A stretch of 10,589 bases of DNA from Methanosalsum sp. (lineage in GTDB: Archaea; Halobacteriota; Methanosarcinia; Methanosarcinales; Methanosarcinaceae), in the NCBI GenBank assembly GCA_007127385.1, contig SKZM01000126.1, forward strand, positions 1-10,589, written 5' to 3'. This document shows, one piece after another, positions 6,444 to 10,589 of this stretch. Made by a program: the position numbers and the translations under genes. The stretch's first letter is position 1; each line of letters begins with the position of its first letter. The notes beneath the pieces are model-generated. The model made no database searches. It worked only from the letters and a program-made list of their open reading frames with translations, and was not told where the DNA came from.

Positions 6444-8105
6444 TTACATCATAGGGGGCATTCCGCCGCCCATTCCTCCCATTCCACCCATGCCGCCCAT
6501 TCCGGCACCTTCAGGTGGTTCTGGAGCTTTGTTGGATGCGATTACATCATCGATTCTTAGAATCATTATAGCTGCTTCAGCTGCGGCATTTATTGCCTGT
6601 GTCTTGATTCTGAGAGGCTCGACAACTCCTCTTTCCCACATATCTACTACATCGCCGGTATATACATCCAGTCCTGCAGTGTTCTCTCCATTTTCATGAT
6701 GGGAGCGAAGTTCTACAAGGGTGTCGATTGGATCAAGTCCTGCATTTTCTGCGAGTGTTCTTGGAATTACTTCAAGTGCTTCTGCAAATGCCTTCACAGC
6801 CAGCTGCTCTCTTCCGCTAAGGGATGATGCATAATCCTGCAGTTCAAGTGCAACCTGAACTTCCGGTGATCCACCGCCGGCTACAAGTTTTTCATCTTCA
6901 ATTGCCACACCCACCACTCTCAGGGCGTCGTAGAGTGCTCTTTCGACACTGTCGACAACATGTTCAGTGCCTCCGCGAAGCAGGATGGACACTGCCTTTG
7001 GATTATCACAGCCTGTTACAAAGATCATGTCATCTCCGCCAACCTTGCGCTCTTCAACAAACTTTGCTGAACCCAGGTCATTGTCTGAGATCTCATCAAG
7101 GTTGGTGATCAGACTTCCGCCGGTTGCTCTTGCAAGCTTTTCCATGTCACTCTTCTTAACTCTTCTTACTGCAAGAATGCCTGCTTTTGCAAGGAAATGC
7201 TGTGCCATATCATCAATGCCCTTCTGGCAGAATACAACATTTGCACCGCTTCCGGTAATCTTTGAGACCAGATCCTTTAGCATCTTTTCTTCCTGGTCAA
7301 GGAAGGATTGTAGCTGATCAGGAGATGTTATTGAGATTTCTGCGTCAACTTCGGTCTCTTTAAGCTCGATTGCACTGTTTAACAATGCGATCTTCGCATC
7401 CTGGACCTTCTTTGGCATGTTTGTGTGTACACGCTCTTTATCGATGATCATGCCTTCGATCATTTCAGAATCTTCAACACGGCCACCGACCTTTTTCTCT
7501 ATTTTGATATTGTCCATGTCAACAGTTCTGGTGTCGCCTTTTTCTGCAACACTTCTGACAGCATCTACTGCAATCTTGCCAAGGACTTCTTTATTTGCTT
7601 CAGCACCTTTTCCAGTCATTGCGGTACCTGCAATATTTATCAACTGGGCTTCGTCCTCTGAGGTAATACCTTTTGCTATAGTGTCCAGTATGTCACCTGA
7701 TTTCTCAGCTGCCATTCTGAATCCAGATGCGATTATTGTTGGATGCACATCCTGGTTGATCATATCTTCCGCTTTCTTGAGAAGTTCACCAGCTATTACT
7801 GCAGCTGTTGTTGTTCCATCACCCACTTCATCATCCTGGGTCTTGGATACTTCAACGATCATCTTTGCTGCAGGATGTTCGATGTCCATTTCTTTGAGAA
7901 TGGTTGCACCATCGTTTGTAATTACTACATCACCAAGTGAATCCACAAGCATTTTGTCCATACCTTTTGGACCAAGGGTTGTGCGTACTGCCTCAGCAAC
8001 AGCTTTTGCAGCCATTATGTTATTGCTCTGTGCATCTCGTCCTCTTGTTCTTTTACTGCCTTCATTTAATATGAATATTGGTTGTCCACTCATTTGTCCT
8101 GCCAT
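6444..8105 (-). CDS. thsA: Thermosome subunit (group II chaperonin)
   Basis: Group II chaperonins form double rings in the archaeal cytoplasm and fold proteins in an ATP-driven cycle with a built-in lid. Family marks are [19 protein letters not shown] near the N-terminus (8-26), LGPKGMDKM (44-52), NDGATIL (64-70), the nucleotide loop GDGTTT (95-100), [15 protein letters not shown] near residue 410, and [14 protein letters not shown] followed by an aspartate-rich equatorial segment. The protein ends in the flexible GGM repeat and GGGMPPMM tail typical of archaeal subunits. The length of 553 is normal. The start at 8105 is supported by AGGAGG (8121-8116) ten bases upstream. Another Met lies at residue 5. 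The promoter is strong, as expected for an abundant heat-shock protein. Which of the paralogous subunits (alpha, beta or gamma) this is cannot be told here, so the symbol is provisional. Confidence 0.96.
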   Translation of the reverse strand: MAGQMSGQPIFILNEGSKRTRGRDAQSNNIMAAKAVAEAVRTTLGPKGMDKMLVDSLGDVVITNDGATILKEMDIEHPAAKMIVEVSKTQDDEVGDGTTTAAVIAGELLKKAEDMINQDVHPTIIASGFRMAAEKSGDILDTIAKGITSEDEAQLINIAGTAMTGKGAEANKEVLGKIAVDAVRSVAEKGDTRTVDMDNIKIEKKVGGRVEDSEMIEGMIIDKERVHTNMPKKVQDAKIALLNSAIELKETEVDAEISITSPDQLQSFLDQEEKMLKDLVSKITGSGANVVFCQKGIDDMAQHFLAKAGILAVRRVKKSDMEKLARATGGSLITNLDEISDNDLGSAKFVEERKVGGDDMIFVTGCDNPKAVSILLRGGTEHVVDSVERALYDALRVVGVAIEDEKLVAGGGSPEVQVALELQDYASSLSGREQLAVKAFAEALEVIPRTLAENAGLDPIDTLVELRSHHENGENTAGLDVYTGDVVDMWERGVVEPLRIKTQAINAAAEAAIMILRIDDVIASNKAPEPPEGAGMGGMGGMGGMGGGMPPMM

Positions 8106-8177
8106 ATTTCTTAAGCCTCCTATTGAATATAATTTAGATAATCCTGTTAAAGGATGGTTTTTACATGTTTGTAGTTC

Positions 8178-8190
8178 TATATAAAGTTAA
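8178..8190 (-). promoter_or_regulatory. Thermosome promoter (TATA element) and leader
   Basis: On the minus strand the sequence reads GTTAACTTTATATA, a near-perfect archaeal TATA element preceded by the palindrome GTTAAC and a long A run (8192-8201). Transcription is expected near 8155, giving a leader of about 50 bases. Exactly there lies a small inverted repeat, ATCCT-GTTAA-AGGAT (8141-8155). It could be a 5' hairpin of the mRNA or a repressor site overlapping the start of transcription. The specific heat-shock regulator cannot be named from the sequence. Confidence 0.6.
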
Positions 8191-8316
8191 CGTTTTTTTT
8201 TCTGGACTTTTCTGATCGATTTGACTGTCAGATCCATATAAAACAGGAGCAATAACCTGAGACGATTGAATTTAATCTCAATTTGAAAATCATCAAAAAA
8301 AGATCAAATTTCAAAG

Positions 8317-8339
8317 ACCTGCATTTTAGTAAAGCAGGT
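8317..8339 (-). terminator. Second hairpin downstream of the small basic protein gene
   Basis: ACCTGC (8317-8322) and GCAGGT (8334-8339) pair as a six-base stem. TTT and AAA inside the loop can extend it around a bulged A. Read on the minus strand it is followed by CTTTGAAA and, further on, a run of seven T. It could be a backup terminator before the thermosome promoter. The rest of 8192-8363 (about 170 bases) holds only A/T-rich sequence and weak inverted repeats (TTTGAAA with TTTCAAA). I see no gene there. Confidence 0.35.
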
Positions 8340-8363
8340 ATGCATAAAAAGGATAATAATTTT

Positions 8364-8385
8364 AAAATGAGCTTTCGCTCACTTT
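8364..8385 (-). terminator. GAAA-tetraloop terminator of the small basic protein gene
   Basis: Read on the minus strand, AAAGTGAGC pairs with GCTCATTTT around a GAAA tetraloop, giving nine pairs including one G-T wobble. The stop codon TGA of the small gene forms part of the stem, and the 3' arm ends in TTTT. A stem capped by a GNRA loop directly at a stop codon is a compact, stable arrangement and marks the end of this transcript. Confidence 0.6.
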
Positions 8386-8552
8386 ACAAGTGCTTTAGCT
8401 GGTCTTTGTTTAAACCTTCTTTTTGAACCTGATGATGTATATCTCTGTGCAGGTGCAGTATGTGATTTTGATTGTGCAGCCTTTTTCACTTTAATGGTTC
8501 TTCCCTTTCGACCTTTTACTCTAACCCATTCAATACTACCGGTTTTTCCCAT
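8379..8552 (-). CDS. Small basic protein, 57 residues, conserved methanogen type (DUF5350-like)
   Basis: The frame opens with ATG at 8552 and stops at TGA 8381-8379. It encodes [19 protein letters not shown], a Lys/Ala/Ser middle, and a basic end [17 protein letters not shown]. The protein is strongly cationic, with no Cys, no signal peptide and no membrane segment, which suggests binding to RNA, ribosomes or DNA. From memory this resembles the short DUF5350 proteins of methanogens. I cannot verify this, and no function is known to me. Support for expression is full: GAGG (8563-8560) seven bases before the ATG, a TATA element at 8605-8614, and a tetraloop hairpin at the stop codon. At 57 residues it is short enough to be missed by gene callers with a length cut-off. 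It is transcribed in the same direction as the thermosome gene but appears to form a separate unit. Confidence 0.8.
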   Translation of the reverse strand: MGKTGSIEWVRVKGRKGRTIKVKKAAQSKSHTAPAQRYTSSGSKRRFKQRPAKALVK

Positions 8553-8604
8553 GATCAATCCTCATTATTTTTCGTTTAGATATTTGTTATTAGATATTGT
8601 ACAT

Positions 8605-8614
8605 ATTATAAAAT
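8605..8614 (-). promoter_or_regulatory. TATA element of the small basic protein gene
   Basis: On the minus strand the sequence reads ATTTTATAAT. Transcription would start about 25 bases downstream, near 8582, and give a leader of about 30 bases that contains the GAGG ribosome binding site. The surrounding DNA is AT-rich, so chance matches are possible. The distance fits well. Confidence 0.45.
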
Positions 8615-8762
8615 ATTGTTTTTGCCATAATGATGCATGTCCTATAGTTAAATATTGCGATTGCATAAGTTCTGATTGTACAGGTTTTTAACTATTTTGG
8701 AAGTAGGACAGTTATGTGCAGGGCCTGATAATTCTGGAATTTTTATCAAAAAAGGAGGGAAA

Positions 8763-8853
8763 CAGTGCGACATGAGTCACATTTGTTTGGGATGTCTGAA
8801 AGCAAATAGAAACTTAGAATCAGTATCACATTTGCCGCACTGCAATTTGGGAT
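8763..8853. repeat. Ordered direct repeats and an enclosing inverted repeat
   Basis: TCACATTTG occurs at 8777-8785 and 8826-8834, and TTTGGGAT follows each copy (8786-8793 and 8846-8853). The two words are thus repeated in the same order, as in a decayed tandem duplication. CAGTGCG (8763-8769) and CGCACTG (8836-8842) form a seven-base inverted repeat around the first copy, and GACAT/ATGTC (8769-8773 and 8792-8796) a smaller one inside it. The core CACATTTG appears once more in inverted orientation at 8937-8944, and TCACATAT at 8969-8976. The set may be regulatory sites, RNA structure, or traces of the duplicated Cys/His motif in the candidate microprotein. Confidence 0.4.
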
Positions 8854-8885
8854 ATATGGGACATTGTATATATAGTTTATTATAA
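8772..8885 (+). CDS. Candidate Cys/His-rich microprotein, 37 residues
   Basis: A very strong Shine-Dalgarno sequence, AAAGGAGGGA (8751-8760), stands in this gap and calls for an explanation. The ATG at 8772 lies 13 bases after GGAGG, somewhat far. It opens a 37-codon frame ending at TAA 8883-8885, with MSHICLGCLK, then SHLPHC and GHC. Cys and His at positions 5, 8, 20, 23, 24, 31 and 32 resemble a small zinc-binding protein. A GTG at 8765 has the ideal six-base spacing but encodes only 14 residues in another frame. A longer in-frame start at 8676 has no ribosome site. No clear TATA element was found upstream. The frame overlaps imperfect DNA repeats and an inverted repeat, so a structured RNA is an alternative. 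I do not recognise the protein. Confidence 0.3.
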   Translation: MSHICLGCLKANRNLESVSHLPHCNLGYMGHCIYSLL

Positions 8886-8891
8886 TAATAA

Positions 8892-8903
8892 TTAATATAT
8901 AAA
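8892..8903 (+). promoter_or_regulatory. Probable TATA element of the ABC ATPase gene
   Basis: TTAATATATAAA lies in a stretch of about 50 bases that is nearly all A and T. It predicts transcription from about 8928 and a leader of about 120 bases. A second candidate, AGTATAATTT (9009-9018), would start transcription inside the ribosome binding site and is less likely. AT-rich DNA makes both calls uncertain. Confidence 0.35.
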
Positions 8904-8935
8904 CATTCGAATTAATTTATTCTCATAAAGCCATT

Positions 8936-8955
8936 TCAAATGTGGCAGCATTTGA
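8936..8955. promoter_or_regulatory. 20-bp perfect palindrome, possible operator upstream of the ABC gene
   Basis: TCAAATG (8936-8942) and CATTTGA (8949-8955) are perfect inverted repeats around six bases. Such 7-6-7 dyads are typical sites for dimeric helix-turn-helix repressors of the MarR or TetR type. It lies just downstream of the start of transcription expected from the TATA element at 8892-8903, a position where a bound protein would block the polymerase. A further eight-base palindrome, GTGATCAC, lies at 8964-8971. No T tract follows, so a terminator is less likely. The remainder up to 9047 shows nothing else. Confidence 0.4.
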
Positions 8956-9047
8956 TAAATAAAGTGATCACATATTCCTTAAAAAATAATTATCAGTAAC
9001 AAAATAATAGTATAATTTCATTGTCAGTATATATGGAAGGGAACTAA

Positions 9048-10061
9048 TTGGAAAAAATTGCGATAAAAGCAACTAATCTTACTAAAAAGTTTGATGGATT
9101 GGTTGCAGTTGATAATGTTACTATTAGCATCAATAGGGGCGAACTGTTTGGATTACTGGGTCCAAATGGAGCTGGAAAGACGACATTGATAGCTATGCTA
9201 TCAACTATGCTCAGGCCTACATCAGGAACTGCCGAGTTGTATGGCTACTTGATAGAAAAAGATCCTGTAAAGGTACGTCGATCAATTGGTGTTGTATTTC
9301 AGGACACAACACTGGATGAAAGGCTTACAGGAAGGGAAAATCTCGAACTACATGGCAGGCTATATGGTATGGACCGCCAGACCCGTCAAAGGCGAATTAA
9401 AGAATTGCTTGAGCTGGTAGAACTTGATGACAGGGCGGATGATATCGTAAAGACATACTCTGGTGGTATGATGCGCAGACTTGAAATTGCGCGGGGTTTA
9501 ATACACAGGCCCAAGATATTGTTTCTGGATGAACCCACCTTAGGCCTGGATCCCCAGACACGTAACCACATATGGGATTATATAAAAAAATTGAATGCTG
9601 AAGAGGACGTGACAATGGTTCTGACAACTCATTATATGGAAGAGGCAGACAATCTATGTGAAAGAATCGCAATAATTGATAAAGGAAAAATAGTTGCTAT
9701 GGCTTCTCCTGCAGAACTTAAATCAGAACTGGGAGGGGACATTATCACACTCACGGCAGCATCCGAGGATGTGGCAAGCGGGCTTGCTGATCTTATTGAT
9801 TACTGTAAGAACCTTCCACAGGTGTCATCTGTTTCAAAAGACGGATTAACTGTTATGATCACAGCTACTGAAGGGGAAAAAGCTATTCCTGAATTACTTA
9901 GCATGATCTCCAAAAAATCGGACTTCAAGATTGAATCTGTAAGTCTGAGAAAACCCACACTTGATGATGTATTCCTGTATCATACAGGACGAAAGATGAG
10001 ATCCAGCGGAATGGATGATATGCAAAGACTTCGGTATATGATGCGTACACGAAAAAGATGA
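9048..10061 (+). CDS. ABC transporter ATP-binding protein, ABC-2/DrrA-like type
   Basis: The protein is a cytoplasmic ATPase that would power a membrane exporter. All nucleotide-binding elements are present: Walker A GPNGAGKTT (38-46), Q-loop Q85 in VVFQD, signature YSGGMMRR (137-144), Walker B ILFLDEPTLGLDP (157-169) and H-loop H195 in TTHYMEEAD. The MEEAD context and the long region after residue 210 (about 125 residues ending in PTLDDVFLYHTGR) are typical of the DrrA/CcmA-like drug and polymer export family. A basic tail of about 20 residues follows. The start is TTG at 9048. GGAAGGG (9035-9041) stands six bases before it, and the upstream in-frame ATG at 9033 is cut off by TAA at 9045, so TTG is well supported. 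No permease follows: the next gene is convergent uvrB. The ATPase must pair with a membrane protein encoded elsewhere. Confidence 0.92.
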   Translation: MEKIAIKATNLTKKFDGLVAVDNVTISINRGELFGLLGPNGAGKTTLIAMLSTMLRPTSGTAELYGYLIEKDPVKVRRSIGVVFQDTTLDERLTGRENLELHGRLYGMDRQTRQRRIKELLELVELDDRADDIVKTYSGGMMRRLEIARGLIHRPKILFLDEPTLGLDPQTRNHIWDYIKKLNAEEDVTMVLTTHYMEEADNLCERIAIIDKGKIVAMASPAELKSELGGDIITLTAASEDVASGLADLIDYCKNLPQVSSVSKDGLTVMITATEGEKAIPELLSMISKKSDFKIESVSLRKPTLDDVFLYHTGRKMRSSGMDDMQRLRYMMRTRKR

Positions 10062-10125
10062 TTGATTCTAATTAAAAGTCAGGTGATGGACAAAATATCA
10101 AATCATATTAAATCTATATCGAATA

Positions 10126-10589
10126 TCAGGATTGATAACTCTCTTTTATTTCCCTGATCTGGTCCCTGAGGTCTGCAGCTTTTTCAAATTCAAGGTTCTC
10201 TGCTGCTTTATACATCTGGGATTCAAGATCTATTATTATATCGTTAATATTTGTCTGGCTATCCACCTCTGCAGGATATGTAATCTTGTTTTCCTGCCTG
10301 GATTCACTCTGAATAAGCTCCTTTTGAACCGCTTTTTTAATTGTTTGTGGGGTGATGTTGTGTAACTTATTGTAACTGATCTGGATCTCACGACGTCTGT
10401 TCGTCTCCCGCATTGCTCTTTCCATAGAGCCGGTCATTTTGTCTGCATACAGAATAACGTGGCCATCTACATTCCTTGATGCTCTTCCAATTGTCTGTAT
10501 CAGTGATCTTTCAGAACGCAGGAATCCCTCTTTATCGGCATCAAGGATCGCAACGAGTGCAACTTCCGGGATGTCAAGTCCTTCCCTTA
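10126..10589 (-). CDS. uvrB: UvrABC system protein B, C-terminal part (gene runs off the window)
   Basis: UvrB is the damage-verifying helicase-like subunit of bacterial-type nucleotide excision repair, which many methanogens also have. About 154 residues of the C-terminal end are visible. They include [18 protein letters not shown] and the helicase motif VI region [15 protein letters not shown], then [32 protein letters not shown], a variable linker, and a C-terminal UVR motif ([20 protein letters not shown]) that contacts UvrC and UvrA. The stop is TGA at 10128-10126. The start and the Walker A domain lie beyond the right edge. No frame break is seen. It converges with the ABC gene across 64 bases that contain no strong hairpin. 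Confidence 0.96.
   Translation of the reverse strand, partial: REGLDIPEVALVAILDADKEGFLRSERSLIQTIGRASRNVDGHVILYADKMTGSMERAMRETNRRREIQISYNKLHNITPQTIKKAVQKELIQSESRQENKITYPAEVDSQTNINDIIIDLESQMYKAAENLEFEKAADLRDQIREIKESYQS

Noticed and set aside
6444-6520. Short tandem repeats near the thermosome end as a repeat array
   Set aside because: They encode the normal GGM-repeat tail of archaeal chaperonin subunits.
7417-8184. 255-codon open frame opposite the thermosome gene
   Set aside because: It is an antisense shadow of a clearly identified chaperonin gene. Its translation is low-complexity Ser/Thr/Ile-rich, with no motif and no ribosome site.
8870-8935. Very AT-rich stretch as a replication origin unwinding region
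   Set aside because: No origin recognition boxes or repeated ORB-like elements flank it, and the orc1/cdc6 gene is 2.5 kb away with the thermosome gene between. Promoter DNA explains the composition.
10086-10157. Short plus-strand frame after the ABC gene as a permease remnant
   Set aside because: About 23 codons without hydrophobic character, overlapping the uvrB 3' end. Nothing supports a membrane protein.

Overview
The window reads as chromosome from a methylotrophic or aceticlastic methanogenic archaeon, most likely of the order Methanosarcinales. The reasons are a group II chaperonin (thermosome), an Orc1/Cdc6 initiator, archaeal TATA-type promoters, a YcaO/TfuA pair of the kind methanogens use to make thioglycine in methyl-coenzyme M reductase, and moderately AT-rich DNA with clear Shine-Dalgarno sites. 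No CRISPR array, insertion sequence, tRNA or rRNA was seen.

Layout. Positions 71-2010 (minus strand) hold ycaO followed by an overlapping tfuA, read from a promoter near 2088. A divergent intergenic region follows. It holds an unrecognised 53-codon gene at 2202-2363 with its own TATA box, Shine-Dalgarno site and terminator hairpin. On the plus strand come a SufS/Csd-type cysteine desulfurase (2510-3691), a divergent peptide-deformylase-like metalloprotein (3706-4236), an FdhD-type sulfur carrier (4345-5193) and an Orc1/Cdc6 paralogue (5224-6339) with its own promoter. A strong hairpin at 6395-6413 separates orc1/cdc6 from the convergent thermosome gene (6444-8105, minus). Upstream of the thermosome is a 57-residue basic protein gene (8379-8552, minus). 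An AT-rich, signal-dense gap of about 500 bases follows, with a possible Cys/His-rich microprotein, repeated CACATTTG words and a perfect palindrome. It leads into an ABC transporter ATPase with a TTG start (9048-10061, plus). The right edge holds the 3' end of uvrB (10126-10589, minus).

How the genes may work together. The left half is rich in sulfur-transfer functions: YcaO/TfuA (thioamide formation), a cysteine desulfurase (persulfide source) and FdhD (sulfuration of the Mo/W cofactor of formate-dehydrogenase-type enzymes, which in methanogens include formylmethanofuran dehydrogenase). This suggests, but does not prove, a neighbourhood serving sulfur-dependent maturation of methanogenesis enzymes. 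The deformylase-like protein inside it is the least explained member. The right half is general housekeeping (replication initiation, protein folding, DNA repair) plus one ATPase without a visible permease.
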